From an uncultured Prevotellaceae bacterium (GTDB lineage: Bacteria; Bacteroidota; Bacteroidia; Bacteroidales; Bacteroidaceae), in NCBI GenBank assembly GCA_947166655.1, contig CAMVFC010000019.1, forward strand, positions 1-37,633: a DNA stretch of 37,633 bases, given 5' to 3'. A program made the position numbers and the translations under genes. Of the stretch, positions 14,660-25,000 are shown in pieces. Below the pieces are notes generated by a model. The model saw only the letters and a list, made by a program, of their open reading frames with translations. It was not told the origin of the DNA and did not search any database. The first letter of the stretch is position 1, and each line of letters opens with the position of its first letter.

Positions 14660-16146
14660 AGGTGAAGGCGTTTTCGGATGGAAGATATGAAGGTTGTCTC
14701 GCGCGCCAGTACGTCATAGCTGCGCACGGTCGAGACGAGGAACAGCAGGAATCCGAGGGCATAGCGTTGCCAGCCGTCAATGAACTGGCAGACGGCCAGG
14801 GCGAGTGCCAGCAACGTGCCCTGCACAAGCACCAGGCGCACCGTGGGAGCGGAGAGGCGGAGGTGGTAGTAGACGCCATAGACGCTGCCGATGAGCACGA
14901 CGTCGAAGAGTGCCGACAGCGAGAGGCCGATGCCGGCCCCGGTGACGCCCCAATGGATGTAGGCCAGGACGATGATGAGCAGCGAGGCAGCATCGTAGAG
15001 CAATTCCATGGCGAGGTACATTACCGAGTGTCCGCAGGCCAGGGCGGTGTAGGCCATGGGCAGGCTGATGCAGCGAAGGAACATGTAGAACGATGCGCAG
15101 ATGGCCATCGACGTGACGGGCAGAAAATCGCGGCTCGTCAGCAGCGGCACAATGATGGGCATGGCCACCATCATGGCGATGAGCATCGGCGTCATGATGA
15201 GTGTGCAGGCGCGAATCTGCTTGTTGATGGCATCGTTGCGGAGGTCGCGCCGGTGGTTGACGCTGGACAGACGGGGGAAGAAATCGGCTTCGATGGCCGT
15301 GAAGACGACGCCTGCATAGGTCACCATCAGGCCGTAGCCGATGCTGTAGAGGCCGACGTCCTCTTGGGAACCGTATTTTCCCATGAGGGCCAGCAGCGAC
15401 ATCGTCACCCCTGACCCGGCAACGGCGGCCAGCACGTAGGGCACGCCGATGCGTATCATGGCCCACCCCTCGCGGAACACTCGGGCCGAGAAGGGGGCGA
15501 TGCGCCACGGATAGAGCGGGCAAGAGAAGCATAGGTGGACGACCATGATGGCCAGGGTGCTGGCGTTGAGGGCCAGGAGAATACCCTGAAGGCCGAAAGC
15601 CCAGAAGAAAGGAACGGTGAGGCAGAGGGCCGTCACGCTGCTGATGGCGGAGATGAGGGCAACACGCTTCAGGCGGTGGATGCCTTTGAGGATGGAAATC
15701 TCGCCACCTGTGATGCTGAGGGCAGCCACCATGGGCGCCAGCAGGACGATGGAAGCGCTGTCGTCCATCTCAAAGAGCCGCCCCAGTAGTGGCGCTCCGC
15801 CCACGCATAGCAGCACGCTCAGTATCGCCGTCCACACGCACCACGTGCGCACTGTCAGCACGAAGCGCCGCAGAGCCTCTGCGTCGGCCTCCTCCGTCAG
15901 TTCTGCCGAGCGCCGTACGGAGGAAAAGGGGATGCCGAAGTTGGTGGACGAACTGACGAACTCGGAGATGCTACTGTAGATGCGCATCAGCCCGATGCCC
16001 GCTGCGCCGAGCAGGGTGGTGGCCAGCTTGTTGCGCAGGATGCTCATCAGGATATTGAGCCCCTGCACGCCGCCGAACACCCCGGTGTATTTGAGTACGT
16101 GATCGAGGCCTTGATCCTGGGTGGAAGAAGAGGACGTCGTGTTCAT
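14656..16146 (-). CDS. wzx: Wzx-type polysaccharide flippase (MOP superfamily)
   Basis: This 496-residue, very hydrophobic protein has about 12-14 membrane segments and begins with a region typical of O-antigen/capsule flippases: VLKYTGVFGGVQGLNILMSILRNKLATTLLGAAGIGLMRIYSSISEFVS. It would move the undecaprenyl-diphosphate-linked repeat unit across the inner membrane. Its start overlaps the stop of the HAD gene (ATGA) and its end overlaps the GT2 start, so the three are one coupled unit. The specific symbol is given by role; no polymerase (Wzy) is visible nearby. Confidence 0.85.
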   Translation of the reverse strand: MNTTSSSSTQDQGLDHVLKYTGVFGGVQGLNILMSILRNKLATTLLGAAGIGLMRIYSSISEFVSSSTNFGIPFSSVRRSAELTEEADAEALRRFVLTVRTWCVWTAILSVLLCVGGAPLLGRLFEMDDSASIVLLAPMVAALSITGGEISILKGIHRLKRVALISAISSVTALCLTVPFFWAFGLQGILLALNASTLAIMVVHLCFSCPLYPWRIAPFSARVFREGWAMIRIGVPYVLAAVAGSGVTMSLLALMGKYGSQEDVGLYSIGYGLMVTYAGVVFTAIEADFFPRLSSVNHRRDLRNDAINKQIRACTLIMTPMLIAMMVAMPIIVPLLTSRDFLPVTSMAICASFYMFLRCISLPMAYTALACGHSVMYLAMELLYDAASLLIIVLAYIHWGVTGAGIGLSLSALFDVVLIGSVYGVYYHLRLSAPTVRLVLVQGTLLALALAVCQFIDGWQRYALGFLLFLVSTVRSYDVLARETTFISSIRKRLHL

Positions 16147-16769
16147 GCGGGCAGTAGGGAGGTGAAGTCGGGGATGACGGCGTCGGCCAGCGGTGCGACC
16201 TCCTCACGGGGCAGCGTCGTGGCAAGTGCGACGACGTAGCAGCCAGCGGCACGTGCGGCGCGCAGGCCGTTGAGGCTGTCTTCGAAGACGACACATTCCT
16301 GGGGCGGCACGCCGAAATGGCGGGCACCGAGCAGGTAGCAGTCGGGTGCAGGCTTGCTGGCCGTGAAGTCCTCGGAGGTGAGGATGACGTCGAACAGCGT
16401 GGACAGCTCGGGGTGCTGGCGTTTCACCTGTGCCATCTTCGGCTGGTTGCTGCTGGTGACGACAGCTGTGTGCACCTCGTGCGCGCGTAAAAAATTAAGG
16501 TATGCTTCTGCGCCTGCGATGTAGGGGAAGTGCATCTGCTCCTCGTAACGGTTCAGTTGTCTTATGATCTCCTGCTGCTTGTCTGGTAGGCCGGCAAACC
16601 ATCCGTCGAGGATCTGCGTGAGCGTCTGTCCCTTGATGCGTTCGGCGAAGTCAGGCACAGCAGGCAGATATTCCTTGCCGATGCCTCCCCAAAACACGGA
16701 GTACTGGCTCTCGGTGTCGAGTACCACTCCGTCGAGGTCAAAAAGCCCTACTTGGTAGTCTACTTTCAT
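16143..16769 (-). CDS. HAD-superfamily phosphatase / beta-phosphoglucomutase-like
   Basis: This 208-residue protein shows all HAD motifs: I, GLFDLDGVVLDTES (nucleophile D11, general acid D13); II, VVTSSNQPK; III, the K of SKPAPDCYLLGARHFGV; and IV, VVFEDSLNGLRAARAAGC. The small helical cap (about 17-85) fits the beta-phosphoglucomutase/phosphatase-like subfamily. Substrate is probably a small phosphorylated sugar, but the family is promiscuous. I chose the ATG at 16767-16769 because the HAD core begins right there; the frame extends to 16862, but the extra residues have no family character and would overlap the promoter region. It is first in the minus-strand flippase block. Confidence 0.85.
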   Translation of the reverse strand: MKVDYQVGLFDLDGVVLDTESQYSVFWGGIGKEYLPAVPDFAERIKGQTLTQILDGWFAGLPDKQQEIIRQLNRYEEQMHFPYIAGAEAYLNFLRAHEVHTAVVTSSNQPKMAQVKRQHPELSTLFDVILTSEDFTASKPAPDCYLLGARHFGVPPQECVVFEDSLNGLRAARAAGCYVVALATTLPREEVAPLADAVIPDFTSLLPA

Positions 16770-16790
16770 CTGTATGCGTTGTTTTCGCGA

Positions 16791-16798
16791 CAAAAGTA
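16791..16798 (-). promoter_or_regulatory. -7 box (TACTTTTG) for the HAD-flippase-GT block
   Basis: Minus-strand TACTTTTG, 22 bp upstream of the chosen HAD start, fits TAnnTTTG. It is back to back with the panB -7 box. Confidence 0.6.
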
Positions 16799-16841
16799 CA
16801 AAAAAGTGGGGAAACAGAGCCGCTAACTCTAAACTTATTTG

Positions 16842-16849
16842 TACTTTTG
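16842..16849 (+). promoter_or_regulatory. -7 box (TACTTTTG) for panB
   Basis: Plus-strand TACTTTTG, about 35 bp upstream of the panB ATG, fits TAnnTTTG. With the divergent box at 16791 it makes a compact two-way promoter region. Confidence 0.65.
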
Positions 16850-16883
16850 CGGCCAAATTCAACTCTAAACCAAAAAAAGAATA

Positions 16884-17705
16884 ATGGCTGGATACTTAGT
16901 AGACGATGTGCGCAAGGTAACAACACACCGCCTGTACGAAATGAAACAGAGTGGCAAGAAGATTGCCATGCTCACCTCTTATGACTATTCCATGGCCCGC
17001 ATCGTCGACGGTGCCGGCGTCGATGTGATTCTCGTCGGCGACTCGGCCTCGAACACGATGGCCGGTAACGCTACGACGCTGCCCATTACCCTGGATCAGA
17101 TGATTTACCACGCTCGGAGTGTCGTGCGAGGCGTCAAGCGTGCGCTGGTGGTGTGCGACATGCCTTTCGGCACTTATCAAGTGGATCCGCAGGATGCTGT
17201 CCGCAACGCTGTCCGCATCATGCAGGAGACAGGGTGCGATGCACTGAAGCTGGAAGGCGGCGTCGAGATTATCCCCGCCATCAAGCTGATTCTCGAGGCT
17301 GGCATTCCCGTGTGCGGTCACCTCGGACTGACCCCTCAGAGCATCAATAAGTTTGGCACCTATGCCGTTCGCGCCAAGGAGGAAGCCGAGGCAGACAAAC
17401 TGCGCTCCGACGCCAAGGCACTGGCCGAGGTGGGCTGCTTCGCCATTGTCCTCGAAAAGATTCCCGCACAGCTGGCCAAGGAGGTCACAGAGAGTGTACC
17501 CGTGCCCATCATCGGTATCGGCGCCGGTGGCGCCTGCGACGGACAGGTGCTGGTGGTCCACGATATGCTCGGGATGAATCAGGGCTTCTCGCCCAAGTTC
17601 CTGCGCCGCTATGCGAACCTCTTCGAGGTGATGACAGACGCCGTGGGGCAGTATGTCACTGACGTGAAGAACTGCGATTTCCCCAACGAGAACGAACAGT
17701 ATTAA
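16884..17705 (+). CDS. panB: 3-methyl-2-oxobutanoate hydroxymethyltransferase (PanB)
   Basis: This 273-residue protein is a full-length PanB. It transfers the hydroxymethyl group of 5,10-methylene-tetrahydrofolate to alpha-ketoisovalerate to give ketopantoate, the first committed step to pantothenate and CoA, in the cytoplasm. Visible family segments include [31 protein letters not shown] (metal and substrate Asp), [23 protein letters not shown] and FAIVLEKIP with the catalytic Glu, then PIIGIGAG and MLGM. It is preceded by its own -7 box and followed after 12 bp by the GH5 gene, so the two are probably co-transcribed although functionally unrelated. Confidence 0.97.
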   Translation: MAGYLVDDVRKVTTHRLYEMKQSGKKIAMLTSYDYSMARIVDGAGVDVILVGDSASNTMAGNATTLPITLDQMIYHARSVVRGVKRALVVCDMPFGTYQVDPQDAVRNAVRIMQETGCDALKLEGGVEIIPAIKLILEAGIPVCGHLGLTPQSINKFGTYAVRAKEEAEADKLRSDAKALAEVGCFAIVLEKIPAQLAKEVTESVPVPIIGIGAGGACDGQVLVVHDMLGMNQGFSPKFLRRYANLFEVMTDAVGQYVTDVKNCDFPNENEQY

Positions 17706-17717
17706 AACGCTACGCTT

Positions 17718-19019
17718 GTGAAGCGTCTCTTCTACCTCTTCCTGGCATTAAGCCTGTCGCTGACTGCAGCGGCAGGCCATTTTGTTCGCACCGACGGGAA
17801 GGGGCACTTCACGATTGGAGATATACCTTATTATTATATAGGTACCAATATGTGGTACGCCGCTCTGCTGGCCAGTGAGGGTCAGGGCGGCGACCGGCAG
17901 CGTCTGGGGCGCGAACTGGATGCACTCTGCAGGATGGGCGTCCGTAACCTGCGTGTGCTGGTGGGGGCCGACGGCGTGCCCACCGCCCGTAAGGTGCAAC
18001 CGATACTTCAGCCCGAGCCGGGCGTGTACAACGACACTCTCCTCGCCGGGCTCGACTTCTTGATGGTCGAACTGGCACGCCGCGACATGAAGGCCGTACT
18101 CTACCTGAACAATTCATGGACGTGGAGTGGGGGATATGCTGCTTATCTGCATTGGGCGGGCGAGACTTCGCAGGAAGTTGTCGACACGATGACGTGGAAA
18201 GACTACTGTGCCACTGCTGCACGCTTCGCCCACAGCGAGGTCGCCCAGCGACTGTCTCTGCAGCACGTGGAGAAAATTGTAGGACGTACCAACAGCCTGA
18301 CAGGACGGCCCTATCGCGATGATCCGACCGTGATGGCCTGGCAGGTGGGCAACGAGCCCCGTGCTTTCTCGGCCTCCGCTAAGGACGACTTCGTCCGTTG
18401 GGTGTCCGCCGCGGCAGCCTGCATCAAGCGTACCGACCCAGTACATCTTGTCTCTGTGGGCAGCGAGGGGATGATGGGATGCGAACGCGATATGGCGCTC
18501 TACGAGCGGCTGCATAGCGACCCGAACATCGACTATCTGACTATTCACATCTGGCCGCAGAACTGGGGCTGGGTGCAACGTGCCGACGTGGCGAAGCGTG
18601 GCGAGAAGGCGCTCATGCGAGCGCAGCTCGACGTCGTCTACCGACAGACGGAAGCCTATATCCGCACGCATGCTGACTACGCCCGGCAGACGGGGAAACC
18701 GTTGGTCATTGAAGAATTCGGTTATCCTCGCGATGGCGGACAGTTCGCTCCAGGCTCTTCCACTCGTGCCAGGGATGCTTACTATCGCTTTCTCCTCGAC
18801 CACGTCGTCCGCAGCAGTTCCGATGGCGGCATATTGGCTGGCTGTAACTTCTGGGGTTGGAATGGTGAAGCACGCACGGACCATCTCTGGTGGCAACCTT
18901 TTGACCCCTATATGGCCGATCCGGCACAGGAGGAACAGGGCTTGTATGGGGTCTTTGATTCCGACAAGACCGTGCGGGTGATCCGGCGTGCTGTCCGTCA
19001 GCTCTCGCAGCGGCGCTGA
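17718..19019 (+). CDS. Secreted GH5-family glycoside hydrolase (endo-beta-mannanase-like)
   Basis: This 433-residue protein starts with GTG and a Sec signal peptide (LFYLFLALSLSLTAAAG), with no lipobox, so it is exported to periplasm or surface. The catalytic domain has GH5/clan A features: FYYIGTNMWYAALL-type beginning, LRVLVGADG, the acid/base in WQVGNEPRA (E213) and the nucleophile in LVIEEFGYPRDG (E333), plus CNFWGWNGE near the end. The overall pattern is closest to GH5_7-type mannanases, but the subfamily was assigned by eye. GTG at 17718 is preferred because the next in-frame ATG would remove the signal peptide. It lies 12 bp after panB; a terminator separates it from the FAS1/SusCD operon, so a functional link there is only possible. 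Confidence 0.85.
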   Translation: MKRLFYLFLALSLSLTAAAGHFVRTDGKGHFTIGDIPYYYIGTNMWYAALLASEGQGGDRQRLGRELDALCRMGVRNLRVLVGADGVPTARKVQPILQPEPGVYNDTLLAGLDFLMVELARRDMKAVLYLNNSWTWSGGYAAYLHWAGETSQEVVDTMTWKDYCATAARFAHSEVAQRLSLQHVEKIVGRTNSLTGRPYRDDPTVMAWQVGNEPRAFSASAKDDFVRWVSAAAACIKRTDPVHLVSVGSEGMMGCERDMALYERLHSDPNIDYLTIHIWPQNWGWVQRADVAKRGEKALMRAQLDVVYRQTEAYIRTHADYARQTGKPLVIEEFGYPRDGGQFAPGSSTRARDAYYRFLLDHVVRSSSDGGILAGCNFWGWNGEARTDHLWWQPFDPYMADPAQEEQGLYGVFDSDKTVRVIRRAVRQLSQRR

Positions 19020-19056
19020 AAGGGTATTTTATACACTCTTTTTTGTCAAGAAACCT

Positions 19057-19086
19057 AAAAGGGCGGCCTGTAAGGTCGCCCTTTTT
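19057..19086 (+). terminator. Intrinsic terminator after the GH5 gene
   Basis: AAGGGCGGCC / GGTCGCCCTT (one G-T mismatch) around a TGTAA loop, ending in TTTTT, 37 bp after the stop codon. Confidence 0.85.
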
Positions 19087-19151
19087 ATGTTATTCGACAT
19101 ATTTTTTAAAATAATTAAAAAAACATTGCAAAGATTTCAAAAGAATCATTG

Positions 19152-19159
19152 TAATTTTG
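19152..19159 (+). promoter_or_regulatory. -7 box (TAATTTTG) of the FAS1/SusCD operon
   Basis: TAATTTTG fits TAnnTTTG, with a TTG 23 bp upstream (slightly long spacing). It leaves a leader of roughly 100 nt before the ATG at 19265, containing a small GACCC...GGGTC hairpin at 19174-19187. Confidence 0.55.
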
Positions 19160-19264
19160 GAGGTCAATAGGTAGACCCTATTGGGTCGGCTAACTAACAT
19201 CTTTTGTCGCTCTCGTAGTGGCAAAACCAAAAGGAAATCAATATAATAACATTTTAATAACTAC

Positions 19265-22099
19265 ATGGAAGACAGTATTTTCAAGCGGAGACTCGCCCGA
19301 GGCGCGAGTTGCGCATGTGCTACACTTCTGCTGATGGGCGGAGCTGTCGGCATCTCGTCGTGTTCTGACGATTTGCTCACAGGCACTCCCTCGTGGTTGG
19401 GAAGTAGCATCTACGAAGAGCTGGAGAGCCGAGGCAACTTCACCCAGACCTTGGCTCTGATCAACGATCCCGACCTGACGGAGACCAACTACCCCGACCT
19501 GCTTCGGCGCACGGGTAGTATGACTCTCTTCGTGGCCGACGACGCAGCGTGGAAGCGTTTCTTCGAGAAGCGTGGAATCACCTCCCTCGCACAGTTGTCC
19601 AAAGCCGAGAAGAAGAACCTCCTGAAAGGTGCTATGATTAACAATGCCTACCTCATCGAGTTGCTCAGCAACACGCCGGGCGATCCGCCAGAGGAAGGTG
19701 CGTGCATGAGGCGTGCATCCCGCGTGGACGTCGAAGACTCCATTCCCGTGGTGCTCCAGGCTGACATGCCTGCTGTCAACCCGGCACGCATGGAGCAAGA
19801 CGGTACGCAGACTGACTATTGGTCCAGCGTTCGCGACCGTGCCAGCATTAAAATCTATAAAGACAACAACGCAGCGCCGATGGTGCACTTCCTGCCTGAC
19901 TACATGAGCACCAACAGCTTTACCTCGCAGGACTTGCTCACCCTGACCAACGGCAAGTCCTCCGATGTCACCGGCAGCAGCTATATCAACGGTATTAAGG
20001 TGGTGGAACAGGACGTCACCTGCCAGAACGGATACATTCACGTCCTGGAAGATGTGCCCGAACAACTGGACAACATGGCCGAGATTATTGCCAAGCAGCC
20101 ACAGTTCAGTATCTTCCACCAGTTGCTGGAGCGTTTCAGCTATCCCCAGACTCTTGTGGTGCCTGCCGACCCGGATGAGGACACTATTTTCGTGAAGCGT
20201 TATTTCTATTCGGCCACCTCGTCGGACAACACGCATGACTTCACCACCAATCCTCTCACCCAGAAGAGTGTGACCAACGTTCTCAGCTTCGACCCGGGAT
20301 GGAATACCTCGACAGCGGGTAACCTCGCTCTGGCACAGGATGCCAACGCACTCTTCGTACCGACAGACTCTGCCCTGAATGCCTTCCTTCATGGCGAGGG
20401 CTCGTCACTCGGCTTTAAGTACGATTATAAATGGGAGAATATCCCCGATAACGTCGTGTTGCCGATGCTCAGAAACAGTTTCCAGACCAGTCTGCGTGCC
20501 TCCGTGCCCAGTAAGTTCGCTTCCGTTAAGAATACCGCTTCGGAGTCGATGGGCATCGTATTGGGCGACGTGGACCGCTGCTTCCTCGCATGTAACGGTG
20601 CCGTTTTTCAGGTGAATAAAGTTTTCATGGCGCCCGAATACCAGTCGGTCTTTTATCCCGCGACTCTGCGTGGCGATGAAGACCTGCGCACCATCTACAC
20701 TGCTATCCACGACGAGAAGCTCAAGGGAAAGTCCGGTTGGACGCTGAATGAGTACAATGCGTATCTCAACTCTATGGGCACTTCCTACAGTTTCATGCTG
20801 CCCACCGACAATGCTTTCAGCCGTTCCGAACTGAATAACGTTGACTCTCTAATCTATATCGACCCCTATTCGTTCCGTGCTTCCAGTACCGAAGGGCCTA
20901 CGGCGCTCCGTTTCTATGTGGATCCCAGTAACACTGACTCTCCTGTCAGCGTGGAAGCTCTGAAAATCGATGTTGACAGCACGGGTGTGATGACCATCAC
21001 CGACCAACTGAACGATAAGTACAGCATCGGCTCCGGTTCCAACTATTACTCTCTCGTCAGCAACCGTTTCCAGGACATCCTTGACAATATGATTGTGACA
21101 CACGGACTGCGCGGCTCGCAGACTTTCCGTGAAGGTCAGGAGTTCTACCTTAATAAGGCTGGTGGCCCTGTCAAGGTGCGCTTCGAAGGCGGTAAGGTAA
21201 CAGGTATCGCCGGGTCCTATCAGATCGAACAAGGTCGTTTCATCAACGTCGATGCCGACCAGATCTTTGATCAGACCGAGAGCGGTAACGGTGTCTCTTA
21301 CGTCTTGAACGAGATTCCGATGTCGACGCTGAACAGCCCTTATGCCATCCTCAACGATACGGTGAAGCACGCACAATTCTCAAAGTTTGCCGACCTGCTG
21401 AGCTCTTGTAGCTTTGTTGGTGCCAACGACGGTGTGAGCGGTCACTCCACCATCGACCGTGTCATCCGCCTGTTCGCGAACTACCACTACACCATCTATG
21501 CGCCCAACAATGATGCTATCGATGCTATCACGGCACGTAAGGATAGCAATGGGGAAGCCAAGCCTTGGATTCCTACTTGGGACACCGACCAGGCTTGGCT
21601 CGACCTGCAGAAGGATATCGATGCTCTGCCCGACAGCCTTGGCTACACTGATGAGGAAATCGAGCGTATGGACAGCCTCTGCACGGCTTGCCACACCGCC
21701 ATCGAGAATGCCATCGACCTCTTTGTCCGCTATCACATCCAGGACGGCTCCGTCTTCGTTGGTGGTGCTGATTCCGTATCCATCCATGAGACAGCTTGCA
21801 TGGACGAGTCCATCAACCGTTTCCGTCGCCTCACGGTGACCACCTCGGGTGGAAACATCTCTGTCCAAGATGCTACAGGCAGCACAGCCCACGTCACTCA
21901 AGATGCCGCTCAGAACAACCTCTTCGGACGTCAGTACATCTTCGTGACCGCCTCCAAGACCATCTATGGTTCGAGCTATGTTGTCGTCCATGAGATCGAC
22001 CGCGCTCTGGAGTTCGGCTCTGGTATGTTCCTTGACAAGGACTTCCCCGAACCGACTCTTGAATACGTACTCCGTTACCTTAATATTCCCGAAAGATGA
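19265..22099 (+). CDS. Large fasciclin (FAS1) lipoprotein, four repeats
   Basis: This 944-residue surface lipoprotein has a lipobox at GISSC (Cys33). Four FAS1-like segments can be seen by their core 'F-x-P-T-D-x-A-F' strand: MTLFVADDAAW (about 86-96), ALFVPTDSALNAF (about 362-374), FMLPTDNAF (about 510-518) and YTIYAPNNDAI (about 742-752). Each is followed by helical and strand segments like the family's ~140-residue fold, but with large insertions. FAS1 domains mediate protein or carbohydrate adhesion; no enzymatic motif is seen. The gene is first in the operon and its stop overlaps the SusC start (ATGA 22096-22099), so translation is coupled, which suggests a stoichiometric partner of that transporter at the outer membrane. 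Confidence 0.85.
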   Translation: MEDSIFKRRLARGASCACATLLLMGGAVGISSCSDDLLTGTPSWLGSSIYEELESRGNFTQTLALINDPDLTETNYPDLLRRTGSMTLFVADDAAWKRFFEKRGITSLAQLSKAEKKNLLKGAMINNAYLIELLSNTPGDPPEEGACMRRASRVDVEDSIPVVLQADMPAVNPARMEQDGTQTDYWSSVRDRASIKIYKDNNAAPMVHFLPDYMSTNSFTSQDLLTLTNGKSSDVTGSSYINGIKVVEQDVTCQNGYIHVLEDVPEQLDNMAEIIAKQPQFSIFHQLLERFSYPQTLVVPADPDEDTIFVKRYFYSATSSDNTHDFTTNPLTQKSVTNVLSFDPGWNTSTAGNLALAQDANALFVPTDSALNAFLHGEGSSLGFKYDYKWENIPDNVVLPMLRNSFQTSLRASVPSKFASVKNTASESMGIVLGDVDRCFLACNGAVFQVNKVFMAPEYQSVFYPATLRGDEDLRTIYTAIHDEKLKGKSGWTLNEYNAYLNSMGTSYSFMLPTDNAFSRSELNNVDSLIYIDPYSFRASSTEGPTALRFYVDPSNTDSPVSVEALKIDVDSTGVMTITDQLNDKYSIGSGSNYYSLVSNRFQDILDNMIVTHGLRGSQTFREGQEFYLNKAGGPVKVRFEGGKVTGIAGSYQIEQGRFINVDADQIFDQTESGNGVSYVLNEIPMSTLNSPYAILNDTVKHAQFSKFADLLSSCSFVGANDGVSGHSTIDRVIRLFANYHYTIYAPNNDAIDAITARKDSNGEAKPWIPTWDTDQAWLDLQKDIDALPDSLGYTDEEIERMDSLCTACHTAIENAIDLFVRYHIQDGSVFVGGADSVSIHETACMDESINRFRRLTVTTSGGNISVQDATGSTAHVTQDAAQNNLFGRQYIFVTASKTIYGSSYVVVHEIDRALEFGSGMFLDKDFPEPTLEYVLRYLNIPER

Positions 22100-25000
22100 A
22101 AACCCTCAGATATTTAATCTTATGTAGCCTCATGCTGGTGACATCGCTGGCACAGGCGCAGATTTCGCGTGTCAGCGGTACGGTGAGCGACGATTTTGAC
22201 GTCCTGCCAGGTGCCAGTGTGGCCGAGGTCGATGCTTCCAACCGTATCGTCAATGCTACTGTTTCTGACATGAATGGTAACTTCGTGCTGCCCATCAAGA
22301 GCGCGAAGAACAAACTCCGCATCAGCTTCATGGGGTACAAGACCGTGCTCCTGCCCATCAACAAGACGACCTTCAAGGTCACGATGGAGGACAACACGAA
22401 GCAGATGAAGGAAGTAAAAATTGTAGCCAAGAAGAAAATGCAGACCTCGGGCCTTGCCATTCCAGAGCGAGAGGTCAGTTTCTCTTCGCAAGGCATCTCT
22501 GCCAAGGAGTTCGAAGGACTCGGCATCACATCCGTCGACGAAGCCCTGCAGGGACGTATCGCCGGTCTGGACATTGTGGCCAACTCAGGTGACCTTGGTG
22601 CCGGAACCTCCATGCGTCTGCGTGGTGCTTCCACCGTGTCCTCGTTGACCTCGAACGAACCTCTGATTGTCGTGAACGGCAATGTATGGAACGTGGACCT
22701 CTCTGACTTCGACGTCTCTACGGCCAACGACGAGAAGTTCGCCCAGTTGCTGAACGTCAACACAGAGGATATTGCAGACATCAAGGTGCTTAAGGACGCC
22801 GCTGCCACCGCTATCTGGGGTTCGCAGGGTGCTAACGGTGTCATTGAAATCACCACCAAGCGTGGTACTCGCGGTGCACCGCAAGTCACCTATTCGCTCA
22901 AGATGACCATGACCCACCAGCCGAAGGGCATCGACCTTCTCAACGGCGACCAGTACACGATGCTTCTGAAAGAGGCTTACTTCAACCCCACGCAGAACAC
23001 CTTTATCGGTAACGTACAGGAGTTGAACTACAACGAGAACGACTCCGAGTTTCAAATGTTCAATAAGAACACCGACTGGGTGGATCTCGTCAAGCAGAAC
23101 GGTCTGCGCCAGAACCACTACGTCAGTATCTCTGGCGGTGACGAGAAGACACTCTTCCGCATCTCCGGCGGTTACGACCATGAGACGGGTACCATCATCA
23201 AGCAGAAACTCAACCGCTTCTCCACACGTATGGCCCTCGACTACTATGTCAACGACCGCATCAAGATTATCTCCAACTTCGCGCTGACCTACACCAAAAA
23301 CAACCGAAACTACGACGGCTTGCTCGGTATCGCCTACACCAAGATGCCGAACCTCTCGCCTTATCGTTACAACCCCGACGGCACGGCTACCGATGAATAT
23401 TACATCATTCCTCAGTATGCATTCACCAATCACGGTCTGCTCACTGAGGACCAGCGTAAGGCCTTCAACGACCAGCGTGATATGCGTAACCCGCTGGCCA
23501 GTGCAGAGTATGCTGTCAATAACCAGACCACGTACGATATCACGCCGGAGTTGGAACTGGAATACAAGCTCCTCGGCCTGGACGACAACAGCACACAGCT
23601 GAAGTACAACGGACGCGTCGTGATGAACGTCTACAACGACTACACAGACAAAAGCTATCCGCGCTCGCTGCTCAGCACTACCTATTATAATAATGGTTCG
23701 GCCTACAGCTACAGCCGCAAGAATCTTGCCTTCACCACCACCCACACCCTGACCTTCCAGCCGCACTTCAAGAACGAAGACCACTACCTCCTCGCCATGG
23801 GCCGTTTCCAGTTGGTCAGTGGTAACTCTAGCAGCCAGAGTACAGACGTCAACCGTCTGCCCAACCGACTGGAGTCCGTCACCGCAGGTGCTTTCGTCTC
23901 TGGCATGGGCAGTGGCTTCAACGAATGGCGCTCTCTCTACTACACCCTCTCGACGCACTACAGCTACAAGGGCCGTTACATCTTTGACTTCTCGGCCCGC
24001 GTCGATGCTACGACCAAGTTTGGTCCCAACAGCCGCTGGGGTTACTTCCCTGCTGTCTCAGCACGTTGGAATATCATCGATGAGCCTTGGATGAAGGGCG
24101 CTCGCGAGAAGCTCCAGATGTCCATGCTCTCCATCGCGCCGGGTTGGGGTCTCGTAGGTAACCCGCCGACGGCTGACTACCTTTATATGAATACCTTCTC
24201 GCAGGGCTTAGGCTACCTCAGCCAGACGTCAATGAACCCGAACGGACTGAAGTTGACAGACCTCAAGTGGGAGAATATCTACACCTACAACCTCGCCTTA
24301 AACCTCGGTTTCTTCGACGACCGACTGAAGTTCGTCCTTGAACTCTATCGCCGCGACACCAAAGATATGCTGATGCGTAATGCCGGCATTCCTTCCTCCA
24401 ATGGTTGGGGCGCTCTTTCTTACCGCAACGTCGGCGATATGCGCAACGAAGGTTGGGAGTTTCAGGTGAATGGCGACAACGTCGTCAAGGCAGGCAAGTT
24501 CTCCATGGATGCCTACATCAACTTCGCCAACAACCGCAACGTCATCACCAAGATGGATCCCCTTGTGCTGAAGAGTCTCAACATCGACTGGGTGGAAGGC
24601 AACCGCAGTGTCATCCAGCGTGTGCAGATCGACAACCCCTTCGGTTCCATCTATGGCTTCCGCTACAAAGGCGTCTATCAGTATCAGTATGAGACCGCGC
24701 GTGACTTGGCTCGTGCCGACCGCAAGAACGGTACCAATGTCCTGCAGGACAACATCGACAAGGGCATCACTTATCCTGTCGTGCTTAATGCCGAGGGCAA
24801 GGTGGTCACCGATACCAAGGGCGACCCCATTCAGACACGTTTCGCCTACAAGTCTGAGACGGGTGCCGGCTATAAGTTTAAGGGTGGCGATGCCATCTAC
24901 GAAGATATCAACAATGATGGTAATATCAACAAGTACGATATCGTCTACCTCGGTAACTCGCTGCCGCGCCTCACTGGTGGTTTCGGTTTCAAGTTGCGTT

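Noticed and set aside
16770..16862. N-terminal extension of the HAD gene
   Set aside because: The extra residues precede the conserved HAD start and would cover the divergent promoter region.
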